Source: Acidobacteriota bacterium (GTDB taxonomy: Bacteria; Acidobacteriota; Blastocatellia; Chloracidobacteriales; Chloracidobacteriaceae). From it: a DNA stretch of 52,180 nucleotides. Shown one piece after another: positions 16,555 to 25,406 of this stretch. The notes beneath the pieces are model-generated. The model was not told the DNA's origin and made no database searches. It saw nothing but the letters and a program-made list of their open reading frames with translations. The stretch is taken from the NCBI GenBank assembly GCA_016208495.1, contig JACQXX010000041.1, forward strand, positions 1 to 52,180, written 5' to 3'. A program made the translations under genes and the position numbers. Positions within the stretch are counted from its first letter, which is position 1; the number at the start of each line of letters is the position of its first letter.

Positions 16555-17912
16555 TGCGGCTTTTTCCTTTCCATCGGGGTGATAAAGGTCATCGGAATTG
16601 AGTCTTCGGTTGGGTCAGGTGCCGTTCGGGAGACAAATTGAAAGTGGTTGACACCCGCCGGGATATCCGCCGGATCAACCATAAGTTCAATTTCTTCATT
16701 TCTGACTTCGCCGGCTTTGATCTGGAGCGGATTGGATTTCATCAGCAGTTGAGCTGTGTCGAGTCCTTTTACTTCCAGGGTAAAGGTTTCATCTCTGGTT
16801 CCACGATTGGCGACAGTCAACCGAAACGTATTGAAAACCTTCCCATTTTCAATTCGATACAGTGTGGCTCTGACCGGCAGAATGTGTACCAGCACTGCTC
16901 GCCGCATTGCCAGCGCCACCCATAACCCGGAGGCATAAAACACCAGCACCAGCATCACCACGGCCCGTTTGGCATCGAGCAACCCCAGGCGGCGATACCA
17001 GGGGGCATTCTTTTCAGTAAACAACTCGCCTTTTTCGCCCCAGGCATAATGAATCAACCCTGGTTTGCCTTTGCGGCCCAAAATATCGGCACAGGCATCA
17101 ATACATTCACCACAATGGACACATTCAATCTGATCTGGCGACTTGCGGATATCAATTTCCATCGGGCAGATTTTGACGCATTTCTTACAGTCAATGCACT
17201 GTTTCTGTTCGTCGCGATAATGAACCAGCAGCGTGTTTTTATCGCTCAAGATGCCTTGCAGGTATCCGTACGGGCAGATCGTCGTGCAAAACCGCTGCCG
17301 GACATACATAAAATCAATAAAGGTAATCAACGTGGTTGCCGCCCCACTGATGCCAGCCGCCGTTTTCAGGTCAAATGCCAGCAAGCGCTGGATCAAATCG
17401 CGTGGTTCGACAAAGTAGGAAATAAAAACAAATGATAAAAAAACCGATCCCACCCCAACCACTGAGTAAAAAACGCCAGTGTTGAGCCAGGATCGTTTCT
17501 TCAGATCCATTTTGGGGAATTTTTTATTGGTCCAGCGCTTGATGGCCAGTTCAAACTCGGTCGCCGCTTCGCTGAAAATCATCTGCGGGCACATATAGCC
17601 ACAATAGACCCGGCCATAAATCATCGAAATCGCGGCAATCAAAAACATCAAAAACATCAGGCTGAAAAAGATAATCCCAAACTCATTGATCCAGAGTTCC
17701 TGCCCGATGATATAAAACCGCTGGCGTGGAATATCAAACCGCATCACGTTAAAAAACGGAAGGGCGACAAAAATCACCACGCACATGGCGTGAATCGCTT
17801 TGCGGACCGGGTGATACACCGGTTTCGGAGGCGGAAATTTTTTGGATTCGGGTTTGGGTTTTGGAGCTGGAACTGGAGGTGATACGACTGGTTCGGTTTC
17901 GGTAACAGGCAT
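16551..17912 (-). CDS. ccoG: CcoG, cbb3 oxidase accessory Fe-S protein
   Basis: A 453-residue membrane Fe-S protein of the CcoG/RdxA/FixG family, implicated in Cu(II) reduction during cbb3 oxidase assembly. After a Pro-rich N-terminus there are several membrane helices, the paired cysteine motifs YCGYMCPQ and FCTTICPYGY, two ferredoxin-type 4Fe-4S motifs (CIDCKKCVKICP and CVHCGECIDAC), and a periplasmic Ig-like C-terminal domain (ANRGTRDETFTLEV region). I chose the ATG at 17912, with GTGGGGA 8 nt before it, over a TTG at 17948. Its stop overlaps the start of the next small gene. Upstream is the GltD-like flavoprotein, separated by heptamer arrays. Confidence 0.94.
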   Translation of the reverse strand: MPVTETEPVVSPPVPAPKPKPESKKFPPPKPVYHPVRKAIHAMCVVIFVALPFFNVMRFDIPRQRFYIIGQELWINEFGIIFFSLMFLMFLIAAISMIYGRVYCGYMCPQMIFSEAATEFELAIKRWTNKKFPKMDLKKRSWLNTGVFYSVVGVGSVFLSFVFISYFVEPRDLIQRLLAFDLKTAAGISGAATTLITFIDFMYVRQRFCTTICPYGYLQGILSDKNTLLVHYRDEQKQCIDCKKCVKICPMEIDIRKSPDQIECVHCGECIDACADILGRKGKPGLIHYAWGEKGELFTEKNAPWYRRLGLLDAKRAVVMLVLVFYASGLWVALAMRRAVLVHILPVRATLYRIENGKVFNTFRLTVANRGTRDETFTLEVKGLDTAQLLMKSNPLQIKAGEVRNEEIELMVDPADIPAGVNHFQFVSRTAPDPTEDSIPMTFITPMERKKPQ

Positions 17913-17957
17913 GGTTTTTTCCCCACCACAGTGTGAATTTCTACCCAACCAGTTTTT

Positions 17958-18070
17958 AGGGTTCGGGGTTCAGGGTTCAGGGTTCAGGGAAAAATAAAAA
18001 GGACGAAAAGGACATCAGGGACGAGAAAGAACTAATTTTAAATACCCTGAACCCTGAACCCTGAACCCTT
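17958..18070. repeat. Inverted pair of GGGTTCA arrays between the flavoprotein gene and ccoG
   Basis: About four GGGTTCA units (17958-17990) and about four CCCTGAA units (18044-18069) face each other across an A-rich spacer containing GGACGAAAAGGACATCAGGG. The inner array begins 5 nt after the stop codon of the upstream flavoprotein gene. The pair can form a hairpin in the operon mRNA. Confidence 0.88.
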
Positions 18071-18074
18071 GCCT

Positions 18075-20006
18075 TTAATACCGGATCTTCGGGTTGGGTG
18101 CGGGGATGGTCACGCATTCACGGTAGAATTCAAATCGCTGCATGGTGATGGCGTGGGTGGGGCATCGAGAGGCACACATCGCGCACCGGATACAGGTTGT
18201 TTCATCCTTGAGCATAACCGACCCCATCTGGTCGAGTTCTTCGGTGGTGTATGAAAGCAAATCCTGTTCCGTAATTCCCAATCCCTCTTCAGCCAGGTTC
18301 ATCAATTTCGGATCTTTGGGAAGCTGAGAGAGTCCAACCAGTTTAATCAGGTTCTCAGGGCAGACATCAACGCAGCCCCGGCAGGCAATGCACATCGTGG
18401 TGTCAAAGACCGTGTTGACATTGCAGCGCAAACACCGGGCAGCCTGGGTCTGGGCTTCGGTCTCAGAGTAGTTTTCCTCGGTATTGACAAGCGAACTGGC
18501 ACGTTTTTCAGGTTCGACCGCTGGTGGGTTGTGGCGTTCCAGTTGATACCAGCCATCCACCATCGTGTAGGAAGCCGGGAACCATCGTTTGCGCACCACA
18601 ACATCCGTCCGGGTCTTTCTCAGATAATCGTGCATCGAGCGGGACGCCGTATGGGCCGAAGCCACGGCATGGATAAACAACCGTGGACCATGCGCGATGT
18701 CGCCACAGGCAAACACGTCAGGCGCCGTGGTTTGATAGGTGTCCGGATTGACTTTGATCAGGCCGCGCACAGATTCAATGCCATCTTCAGGTGACAGAAA
18801 TGACAAATCCGACGTCTGGCCAATCGCAAATAAAACGGTGTCGGCTTCAATGTCCTCAATTTCATTTTCGTCAAATGTTGGTGAAAATCGTCCCTGGGCA
18901 TCAAACACGGCGGTACATTTGACGGTTCGCAGGCCGGTGACTTTTCCTTTTTTGCTCAATATCTCTTTTGGACCACGTGAGTTGTGGAGTTTGATGCCTT
19001 CTTCTGAACCTTCGTGGATTTCGATTTCATCGGCGGGCATTTCAGCCCGACTTTCAAGGCAGACAATGTGGACTTCTTTATCGCCGCTCATTCTCAGTGC
19101 CGAGCGAGCCACGTCATAGGCAATGCGCTGCTCGCGCTCACCTTCAATTGAAAATTCATCGTCATCGTCACTGGCCATCACTGGACGAATGGCTGAGCGA
19201 GCCACGTCATAGGCCACGTTGCCGCCACCAATCACAACCACTTTCTTGCCCAGCGGCAACGGTTTGCCTTCGTTAAACGCCCGCAAGAAATCCATGCCGT
19301 CATACACCATGTCAACATCAGAACCAGGAAGCGGAATTTTTCGCCCTTTCGGAAGACCAATGCCGAGGAAAATGGCCTTATATCCTTCGGCTCGAAGGCT
19401 TTGAATGGTGAAATCACGCCCCAGCCGCATATTGCATTTCAGGTCAACACCCATTGACAAAATGGCATTGATTTCGTGTCGAACCAGCTCACGCGGCAGT
19501 CGAAAGACGGGCACACCAACCATCAGCATTCCGCCAGGTTCGGCGTTGGCCTCAAAAACGGTGACTTTATACCCAATCCGGGTCAAATCGTGGGCCACGG
19601 TCAGACCGGAAACACCGCCTCCGATGACAGCCACTTTTTCAAAATCACCGCGTTCCGGCGGCAGCATTCGTTCATCACACGACTCATGGTAAAAAGAGTA
19701 ATCACCAGTTTCAGGCCCAAATTGTTCATTCACAAAGCGTTTGAGGGCACGAATCGTAACCGGTGAATCCAGGTCGCCACGCCGGCAGTTGACTTCGCAC
19801 GGTGCGCCGCACACCCGCCCGCAAATCGAAGCAAATGGATTGGTGGCGCGGGCCATCCGGTAGGCATCTTTATATCGCCCTTCGGCAATGGCGTTGACAT
19901 ATCCGCAGGCATTGGTATGAACCGGGCAGGCGTCCTGGCATTTCACCATCCGAATCCAGTAATCCGCCCCATCTGGTGACTCGAACTGATAGCGTTCTTC
20001 CGTCAT
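18075..20006 (-). CDS. GltD-like NAD(P)H/FAD oxidoreductase with Fe-S clusters, in the cbb3 cluster
   Basis: A 643-residue cytoplasmic flavoprotein. The N-terminus is the Fe-S adaptor of glutamate-synthase small subunits (CQDACPVHTNACGYV; CGRVCGAPCEVNCRRGDLD). Next come an FAD-binding Rossmann motif (VIGGGVSGLTVAHDLTRIGY at about 126-145), an NAD(P)-binding motif (VVIGGGNVAYDVARSA) and the FAD-contact segment FACGDIAHGPRL. The C-terminus adds two ferredoxin-type clusters (CIACRGCVDVCPENLI and CIRCAMCASRCPTHA). No GltB large subunit is present, so this is a GltD-like electron carrier rather than glutamate synthase. It lies between the oxidase subunits and ccoG. A redox role in oxidase assembly or as an NAD(P)H input is inference. 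The ATG at 20006 has no clear ribosome site. Confidence 0.85.
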   Translation of the reverse strand: MTEERYQFESPDGADYWIRMVKCQDACPVHTNACGYVNAIAEGRYKDAYRMARATNPFASICGRVCGAPCEVNCRRGDLDSPVTIRALKRFVNEQFGPETGDYSFYHESCDERMLPPERGDFEKVAVIGGGVSGLTVAHDLTRIGYKVTVFEANAEPGGMLMVGVPVFRLPRELVRHEINAILSMGVDLKCNMRLGRDFTIQSLRAEGYKAIFLGIGLPKGRKIPLPGSDVDMVYDGMDFLRAFNEGKPLPLGKKVVVIGGGNVAYDVARSAIRPVMASDDDDEFSIEGEREQRIAYDVARSALRMSGDKEVHIVCLESRAEMPADEIEIHEGSEEGIKLHNSRGPKEILSKKGKVTGLRTVKCTAVFDAQGRFSPTFDENEIEDIEADTVLFAIGQTSDLSFLSPEDGIESVRGLIKVNPDTYQTTAPDVFACGDIAHGPRLFIHAVASAHTASRSMHDYLRKTRTDVVVRKRWFPASYTMVDGWYQLERHNPPAVEPEKRASSLVNTEENYSETEAQTQAARCLRCNVNTVFDTTMCIACRGCVDVCPENLIKLVGLSQLPKDPKLMNLAEEGLGITEQDLLSYTTEELDQMGSVMLKDETTCIRCAMCASRCPTHAITMQRFEFYRECVTIPAPNPKIRY

Positions 20007-20027
20007 AACGGTGTATCCATTGTATAA

Positions 20028-20064
20028 ATACCAGTTTTTAGTCAGTAGTCAGTCGTCAGTAGTC
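20028..20064. repeat. Partial MITE-like end with GTAGTCA heptamers
   Basis: ATACCAGTTTTTAGTCAG followed by TAGTCAG-type units with one variant (TCGTCAG), matching the end of elements A and B. No opposite end is present, so this is a remnant. It lies 22 nt upstream of the flavoprotein start. Confidence 0.75.
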
Positions 20065-20170
20065 ATTTTTCAAATCCTGCAAGCGCAGTACTGAACTGGA
20101 CGATGAGACCCAAAATGGTATTGGTTGAACTGGTTGAACCAAAAAACCGCCTGAAGGCGGAACTCTAAAC

Positions 20171-20488
20171 TTATTCGTCCACGTGGCCTTTTCGAAACAC
20201 AAAAGCCACCAGGATCAGCAGATAGACCACAATCATCGCACCAACGACATACATGAATGGGTCGGCGGTTTTGGTCACGGCATTGAGGGCCTGGACGAGT
20301 GACCCGCGTTCGGAGTGGGTGATTTCCCCGTTCATGTAAATGAAAAAGTAAATCGCAGCCCCACCAATGATGACAATGTTGGCAAATTTCAGGAATGCGG
20401 GAACTTCCGTTCCCTGGCGCTCGGTGATCCAACCATCGGCATATTCTTTGATTTCAACCGGTTCGACTTGCTCGGGTTTCGTTGCCAT
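20171..20488 (-). CDS. Two-helix membrane protein of the cbb3 cluster
   Basis: A 105-residue protein with two predicted transmembrane helices (about residues 31-51, FLKFANIVIIGGAAIYFFIY, and 78-98, FMYVVGAMIVVYLLILVAFV). GGGGAG precedes the ATG. The start of the mature part (EPVEIKEYADGWITERQGTE) loosely recalls the N-terminal anchor of CcoP/FixP, which also carries membrane helices ahead of its cytochrome domains, but there is no CXXCH here. It may be a CcoP-like anchor that has lost its hemes, or an unrelated small subunit. The position between ccoO and the assembly genes supports a role with the oxidase; the exact function is unknown. Confidence 0.6.
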   Translation of the reverse strand: MATKPEQVEPVEIKEYADGWITERQGTEVPAFLKFANIVIIGGAAIYFFIYMNGEITHSERGSLVQALNAVTKTADPFMYVVGAMIVVYLLILVAFVFRKGHVDE

Positions 20489-20507
20489 ACCATCTTGCTC
20501 CCCTCAG

Positions 20508-20741
20508 AAGAATAAAGAATGAAGAATGAAGAATGAAGAAAAATCAACGGGTTCAGGGTTCAGGGTTTAGGGTTCAGGGTTCAGGGTTCAGGGTTCAGGG
20601 TTCAGGGTTCAGGGTTTAGGGTTCAGGGTTTTCGAATAAATATGCCCCAGTCACCTTGTCACCCAGTCACCCAGTCATCCTGTCATTTGTCACCTTGTCA
20701 TTTGTCACCTTGTTACCCAGTCACCTTGTCATTTGTCACCT
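20508..20741. repeat. Three stacked tandem arrays (AATGAAG, GGGTTCA, GTCACCTT)
   Basis: About four AATGAAG-type heptamers (20508-20540) are followed by about eleven GGGTTCA units with two GGGTTTA variants (20549-20630). A third array of 7-8 bp units built on GTCACCTT, GTCACCCA and GTCATTT follows (20658-20741). The last array overlaps the end of the 61-residue gene and provides its final codons and stop. Confidence 0.88.
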
Positions 20742-20914
20742 TGGCGCGGTTTTTCTTCATCCGCCCAGACCTGGTATTTGATTGACTCACCTTCTTCGCC
20801 CCAGTAGCCATCGCGATAGGATTTCAGAAAGAAATAAATCGCTCCAACCAAAAAGATGAGAAACAGAAAATAAGCAAAGTAAATGCTTGGATAGACATAG
20901 TCGCCGCTGTACAT
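20729..20914 (-). CDS. CcoS-like small membrane protein of the cbb3 cluster
   Basis: A 61-residue protein with one N-terminal membrane helix (YFAYFLFLIFLVGAIYFFLK) followed by a polar tail with the motif SIKYQVWADEEK. The mini-protein at 27192 carries a similar tail ([13 protein letters not shown]). Both have the general form of CcoS: a single span, then a short acidic cytoplasmic tail. Position next to ccoO would also suit CcoQ; I cannot decide between them. GAGGTCC lies 5 nt before the ATG. The last codons (RQGDK and TGA) are part of a GTCACCTT-type repeat array, so the stop codon is supplied by repeat DNA. Confidence 0.65.
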   Translation of the reverse strand: MYSGDYVYPSIYFAYFLFLIFLVGAIYFFLKSYRDGYWGEEGESIKYQVWADEEKPRQGDK

Positions 20915-20987
20915 TGCAAGGACCTCTCAACTGATTTCATTTGCGAATTTAGAGTTCAGGGTTTGGAAAGGACATAAACTTCGAAAA

Positions 20988-21102
20988 CCCGGAACCCGGA
21001 ACCCGGAACCCGGAACCCGGAACCCGGAACCCGGAACCCGGAACCCGGAACCCGGAACCCGGAACCCGGAACCCGGAACCCGGAACCCGGAACCCGGAAC
21101 CC
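20988..21102. repeat. Sixteen-copy CCCGGAA heptamer array
   Basis: A 115-bp array of about 16 identical CCCGGAA units, the longest in the window. On the minus strand it begins 4 nt after the TAG of ccoO and ends about 75 bp upstream of the next gene. Its shadow ORF encodes a GSGFRVP peptide repeat and is not a gene. Confidence 0.95.
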
Positions 21103-21106
21103 AACC

Positions 21107-21676
21107 CTATTTCTCAAAGTCATTATCCGGACGCCAGTTTTTGGCACGTCCCAGCGTTTGCAGATAAGCCGTCATGGCTTTGAATTCCGCCGGATTGTTC
21201 GCAATCCACGGAAACGGCGGCATAATCGAGCCAGGCACCAAATCCCGCGGGTTGCGGAAGTGCGTTAAGTGCCACTGTTCGTCATATTTACCGCCAACCC
21301 GCGACAGGTCGGGCCCAGTGCGTTTGGTGCCAAAGAGATGAGGGCTGTCATTGACAAATTCGTCCGGGGTTGAAATCGGCGAATCTACGCCACGCCAGCC
21401 CGAACGCTTGGTGTCAGCCAGCAACGTTCGGGTTTGCTGGGTGTGGCAATACCAGCAGCCTTCACGGACATAAATGGCCCGCCCCTGTAACTCAAGCGGT
21501 GTATATGGCTTTAATTTTCCAGTGGGCCCTTTGCTTGGATCGTTATTTTCAAAAGGTTTTGCCCAGCTATGATCAAGCAACGGCGGTACAATCGTTGTCA
21601 GCAGCCCACCAATGAAGAAGAAAAATAACGCGAAGGCCACAAACCCCACGGCGCTTTTGTCGGTTTTCTGTAACAT
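21107..21676 (-). CDS. ccoO: CcoO, monoheme cytochrome c subunit of cbb3 oxidase
   Basis: A 189-residue membrane-anchored cytochrome c of the cbb3 oxidase that passes electrons to CcoN. It has one N-terminal membrane helix (about 9-30), the heme motif CWYCH at residues 74-78 within the family hallmark YVREGCWYCHTQQTRTL, and the distal methionine in PGSIMPPFPW. Length and layout are normal for CcoO. The upstream neighbour is ccoN (117-bp gap with an AATGAAG array). A sixteen-copy heptamer array begins 4 nt after its stop. A weak GGAG lies upstream of the ATG. Confidence 0.95.
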   Translation of the reverse strand: MLQKTDKSAVGFVAFALFFFFIGGLLTTIVPPLLDHSWAKPFENNDPSKGPTGKLKPYTPLELQGRAIYVREGCWYCHTQQTRTLLADTKRSGWRGVDSPISTPDEFVNDSPHLFGTKRTGPDLSRVGGKYDEQWHLTHFRNPRDLVPGSIMPPFPWIANNPAEFKAMTAYLQTLGRAKNWRPDNDFEK

Positions 21677-21700
21677 ACCAGTAATTCTCCGTTAGTTGTG

Positions 21701-21724
21701 AATGAAGAATGAAGAATGAAGAAT
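21701..21724. repeat. AATGAAG heptamer array between ccoN and ccoO
   Basis: Three AATGAAG units and a partial fourth lie about 25 nt upstream of the ccoO start on the minus strand. Confidence 0.85.
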
Positions 21725-21793
21725 TGAAATGCCTTCTTGGTTCTCTCGTTCTTCGCTGAGTTCTGGCTATTCTTCCAGTTGGTCAGCCTGTGC

Positions 21794-23224
21794 TTAAACT
21801 GTTGCCGCCACCGCTTTGGGTGGCGCCTCCGGTGTTGATTGGACTCTCAGCACCGTCGCCATCACGTTGTAGGCATAGAGGGCAATCCCAATAAACATGA
21901 AAATTCCCGAGAAGAATCGCACCAGCCACACCGGTTGGAGCGCCACCACAGTATCAATAAATGGAATCGCCGGGTTGTTCCACTGCCACCCTTGCCAGAA
22001 TCCGCCCAGCCACAGGGTCACGAAAAAGCCCAATCCGCCAATCATAAAGAACCAGAAACTCCAGTTGGCTAAGGTGTCGGAATACAGCGCGGTCTTAAAC
22101 ATTCGCGGCAGGATATAGAGTGACCCCGCAATGGCAAAGAATGAAAAAGCCCCCAGCACCGCCATATGCGCGTGGCCGGGAATCCAGTCCGTCTTGGACA
22201 CAATGGCATTGACGGCTCGCAGGCTGTGCATCGGCCCCTGGAAACAGGTCAGCAGGTAAAAAACGACGCCTGACATCAGGAATTTGAGCGGTACGTTGTC
22301 TTTCAACTGATGCCACTGGCCCTTCATCGTCGCAAAGAAGTTATACACAACCGCCCACACGGGCACCAGCAGCATCACCGAAAATACAATCGCAATGGTT
22401 TGCAGCCATTGGGAAATCGGACCATGAAGCATATGGTGCGCCCCGGTCCAGACATACACAAAGGCCAGCGACCAGAACCCCACCATTGACAGCTTGTGAC
22501 TATAAAGCGGCGTGTTTGAGGATTTCGGAATAAAGTAATAGGCAATTGCGAGTCCTGCCGGAGTAAAGATCAGGCCCACGGCATTATGAACATACATCCA
22601 GTTCAAGTTGGCCTGATTGACACCCGTGGCCATCAGTACGGCAAAATTTCCGGTCAGGTACACAAACGCCGTCCAGAGAATCGTCCCCATGACATACCAC
22701 AGCGAAACATACATTTGCTGATACTTTCGAGTGGCAATCGTCATAAAGATATTGGCGCCAAACATCACCCAGGCCACCACCACCAGCACATCGAGCGGAA
22801 CGACCAGTTCAGCATATTCCAGCCCCTGGTTTAAACCCAGCAGGAGCGTGACGACCGCACTGAGAATAATGAAATTCCAGAGCATCGCCGTGGCCACGCC
22901 CAGCTTTTCACTCCATAGCTTGACCCCGCACAAACGCGGGACAAAGTAATAAATCAAACCCATGTCGCAGGCCAGCAACCATCCGAACAGCATTCCATTG
23001 ACGTGGAGCGGGCGCAACCGACCATAAGTTAAATATGAAACCGTCCCCAGCATTTGTGGCCAGACAAATTTGGCTGCGATGATGAGCGCGATAATCCCAA
23101 CGATGAAAAAGTAGGCCACGGCGCTGATCAGAAAATACTTGGCGGTGGTATCGGTATGAATACCCTCTGACGCTTTTGCCGCCTGAGAAACAGGTATTTC
23201 AGCTACGGATGATTGAGTGGACAT
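21794..23224 (-). CDS. ccoN: CcoN, catalytic subunit of cbb3-type cytochrome c oxidase
   Basis: A 476-residue heme-copper oxidase core subunit (C-family) that reduces O2 and conserves energy as a proton gradient. About twelve membrane helices are present. The histidines are recognisable: LHVNGMLFGW (low-spin heme), HNAVGLIFTPAGLA (Cu_B region), GAHHMLHGP (Cu_B pair), and WIPGHAHMAVLG (hemes b3 and b). AAGGAG lies about 11 nt upstream of the ATG. It precedes ccoO and follows the heptaheme cytochrome c gene. High-affinity respiration at low oxygen is the known role of the family. Confidence 0.96.
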   Translation of the reverse strand: MSTQSSVAEIPVSQAAKASEGIHTDTTAKYFLISAVAYFFIVGIIALIIAAKFVWPQMLGTVSYLTYGRLRPLHVNGMLFGWLLACDMGLIYYFVPRLCGVKLWSEKLGVATAMLWNFIILSAVVTLLLGLNQGLEYAELVVPLDVLVVVAWVMFGANIFMTIATRKYQQMYVSLWYVMGTILWTAFVYLTGNFAVLMATGVNQANLNWMYVHNAVGLIFTPAGLAIAYYFIPKSSNTPLYSHKLSMVGFWSLAFVYVWTGAHHMLHGPISQWLQTIAIVFSVMLLVPVWAVVYNFFATMKGQWHQLKDNVPLKFLMSGVVFYLLTCFQGPMHSLRAVNAIVSKTDWIPGHAHMAVLGAFSFFAIAGSLYILPRMFKTALYSDTLANWSFWFFMIGGLGFFVTLWLGGFWQGWQWNNPAIPFIDTVVALQPVWLVRFFSGIFMFIGIALYAYNVMATVLRVQSTPEAPPKAVAATV

Positions 23225-23245
23225 AACCGTTTTGACTCCTTCGAT

Positions 23246-23425
23246 TCAGGGTTCAAGGTTTTAAAACCAGGGTTCAGGGTTCAGGGTTCAGGGTTTCAAA
23301 ACCAGGGCTCAGGGTTCAGGGTTTTCGCCGCGTAGCGGTGATTGAATTGAGGCAGATCGTTTACGACCTGCAAAATAAAAAAGACAAAAATTCAAAAACC
23401 CTGAACCCTGAACCCTGAACCCTAA
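23246..23425. repeat. Inverted GGGTTCA arrays between the heptaheme cytochrome and ccoN
   Basis: Degenerate CAGGGTT units at 23246-23333 (with GGGCTCA variants) and CCCTGAA units at 23398-23424 flank a 65-bp AT-rich core. The second array begins 7 nt after the TGA of the cytochrome c gene. The pair can form a hairpin in the mRNA. Confidence 0.87.
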
Positions 23426-23431
23426 AGGATC

Positions 23432-25252
23432 TCACTTCTTCGGCTGATTGAAACTCCGCAGGTAATTGACAACATCGCCGACATCATTTTTCGTCATTCC
23501 GTAGTCAATCCAGGGTGGCATCGCCGTGCCTTGAACACCATACAGAATCGAGTCAAACAGTCGGCGGTCAGTCATACTTTGGACAAAGAACTGGTTTCGC
23601 AAATTGCGTGGACGCGGAATGATGTCGAGTGAGTTTGGCCCCTTGCCGTCAGCTTTCCGACCGTGACATCCGGTGCAGCGCATAAGGTAGATTTGTTCGC
23701 CGCGTTTGACCGAATCCGGCGTCATGGTGATTGGGTTCTGGTCCGGCACCTGGTGGGCAGCCATCACGCGCGCGGGTTCTTTGGTAAATGTCTGGCGAAT
23801 ATAGGCCACCAGATCGCGGACCTGGGTTTCGTTGAGCACTTTGCCCCAGGCCGGCATTGACGCTCCGGCCACGCCTTCCTGAATTGACTTGATAAGCCGT
23901 TCATCGGGTTTGCTGCTCATAAAGGCGGCTTTGGTCAAATCACGCGGTGCCGGGTCGAGATAGAGCCAGGAAATCCCTTTGCCGTCTCCCTGTTCACCGT
24001 GGCACCGGGCGCACAGGTTTTTGTATGTATCGGCGGCGGTGGTCGTTGGTGGTGGTGTTTTCAGCGACAGGAGGTAATCGGTCATGGCCTGGTAATCTGG
24101 CTCACTGAAGTTGAAACTTGGCATAATCGAATCCGGCATTTCCGCCCGTGGATCCTTAAAGTGTTTCATCATCCAGGGGCCATCTTTGAGCAGACCTTCA
24201 AAAGATAAATCCGGAGCAATCCCGCCATCCTTATCGCCCAGCTTATGGCAGGCAACACACGATTTTTCCGCAATCAGTTTTTCACCCCGAGCCAAAGCGG
24301 ATGCAGCTTCAGGCGTGGGGACGGTTGACGGAACAACCGTGCCGGTTCCAGTGGTGGTTGCGACTGGGACGGCTTCTGGTTTCTTTTCTTCGATCCGAGC
24401 GCGATAGCGTTCCAATGAGGTTTCGTTGAAATTGATCCCCCGGCGGCTTTTGAGGAAAATTACCAGGGCCCGCACTTCGTCATCCGTCAGATTAAACTTG
24501 GGCATCACTGAAGTGGCGAGATTGGCTCGTGGATCCACCACCGATTCCCATAGATAATCAACTTTGAACTTCTTTCCGACTTCTGAAAGATCAGGTGCCA
24601 GCGTCCCGTTGGAAATGCCTTCGATTCGATGGCAGCCATAACAGTTCTTTTCAAAAAAGAGCTGTCGTCCTTTGGTAATCGTCGGGGTTGACGCAAAATT
24701 TTCTTCAGTGTGGCATTGGGCACAGTTGGCTTCCATATACCCTTTTCCAACCAGCTTGGGTTTATATTCCGCGCGCCAGGTGTCTTGCGCCACATAGCCC
24801 AGCATCGGGTCCGGCCAGTAGTGGTCTTTGCCGTGGCCATAATATTCCTTCAAGCCCCGCCCCTGACCATCGTGGCAGACCGTGCAGCCAAAATCAGAAA
24901 ATTTGTGCCGGCGCTCCCATTTCCCATTGATTTCCTTATCGCCCAGAGCCGCCGAAAACGGATGGGCTTTGAGCGGATGGGCATATTTTTCAAACCGGGG
25001 GTCATCGGCGGAAATGTGACAGGTGGTGCAGCGGTCCACGCGCATTTCCCCGAACTGGGTCACCAGAATCTGCTCGATCCGAGGGCTTCGCCCGTCGAGG
25101 GCGGCTCGTTCCGATTCGGATTTGGCCATTACTTTCGCCTGGTCAAAATAAGCGGTCTGGAATTTTTCCCACTTATGAAAAAATTGATCGTAAAACACCA
25201 GCCCGTGAATGACCAAAATCAGTAAGCTCGCTATTGCTAAAGCCAGTCGCAT
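23432..25252 (-). CDS. Heptaheme membrane-anchored cytochrome c
   Basis: A 606-residue exported cytochrome with an N-terminal membrane anchor (residues 2-20) and seven CXXCH motifs at about residues 75, 123, 177, 204, 332, 414 and 526. The first four form one N-terminal multiheme part, in which CTTCH, CTVCH and CAQCH are followed by a class I-like domain at CYGCH. A Pro/Thr linker (about 294-315) leads to three class I cytochrome c domains, each with a plausible distal Met ([21 protein letters not shown]). It is encoded between cytochrome b and ccoN. It may carry electrons from the bc complex to the oxidase and may replace a separate cytochrome c1 and CcoP, which are both absent; that is inference. 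Confidence 0.9.
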   Translation of the reverse strand: MRLALAIASLLILVIHGLVFYDQFFHKWEKFQTAYFDQAKVMAKSESERAALDGRSPRIEQILVTQFGEMRVDRCTTCHISADDPRFEKYAHPLKAHPFSAALGDKEINGKWERRHKFSDFGCTVCHDGQGRGLKEYYGHGKDHYWPDPMLGYVAQDTWRAEYKPKLVGKGYMEANCAQCHTEENFASTPTITKGRQLFFEKNCYGCHRIEGISNGTLAPDLSEVGKKFKVDYLWESVVDPRANLATSVMPKFNLTDDEVRALVIFLKSRRGINFNETSLERYRARIEEKKPEAVPVATTTGTGTVVPSTVPTPEAASALARGEKLIAEKSCVACHKLGDKDGGIAPDLSFEGLLKDGPWMMKHFKDPRAEMPDSIMPSFNFSEPDYQAMTDYLLSLKTPPPTTTAADTYKNLCARCHGEQGDGKGISWLYLDPAPRDLTKAAFMSSKPDERLIKSIQEGVAGASMPAWGKVLNETQVRDLVAYIRQTFTKEPARVMAAHQVPDQNPITMTPDSVKRGEQIYLMRCTGCHGRKADGKGPNSLDIIPRPRNLRNQFFVQSMTDRRLFDSILYGVQGTAMPPWIDYGMTKNDVGDVVNYLRSFNQPKK

Positions 25253-25277
25253 AAGTTACCTACCCTATGATGAATGG

Positions 25278-25398
25278 GGGTTCAGGGTTGCGGGGTTCAG
25301 GGTTTGGAAATCATAGAAAGGGACATAAAGGACATAAGGGACGAAAAGGACAAAAATTTCGAAAACCCTGAACCCTGAACCCCGAACCCTGACCCCTG
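25278..25398. repeat. Inverted GGGTTCA arrays between cytochrome b and the heptaheme cytochrome
   Basis: GGGTTCA units at 25278-25303 and CCCTGAA/CCCCGAA units at 25365-25398 flank an A-rich core with GGACATAAAGGACATAAGGG. The array begins 9 nt after the cytochrome b stop. Confidence 0.87.
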
Positions 25399-25406
25399 CT
25401 TTCGGT

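Noticed and set aside
20549-20630. Telomere-like or CRISPR reading of the GGGTTCA arrays
   Set aside because: There are no spacers between units and no cas genes, and the arrays are internal and intergenic, so neither CRISPR nor telomere fits.
20956-21147. 63-residue ORF encoding a repeated GSGFRVP peptide
   Set aside because: It is the translation of the CCCGGAA array; the 7-bp unit gives a 7-residue period in any open frame. No ribosome site or conserved part.
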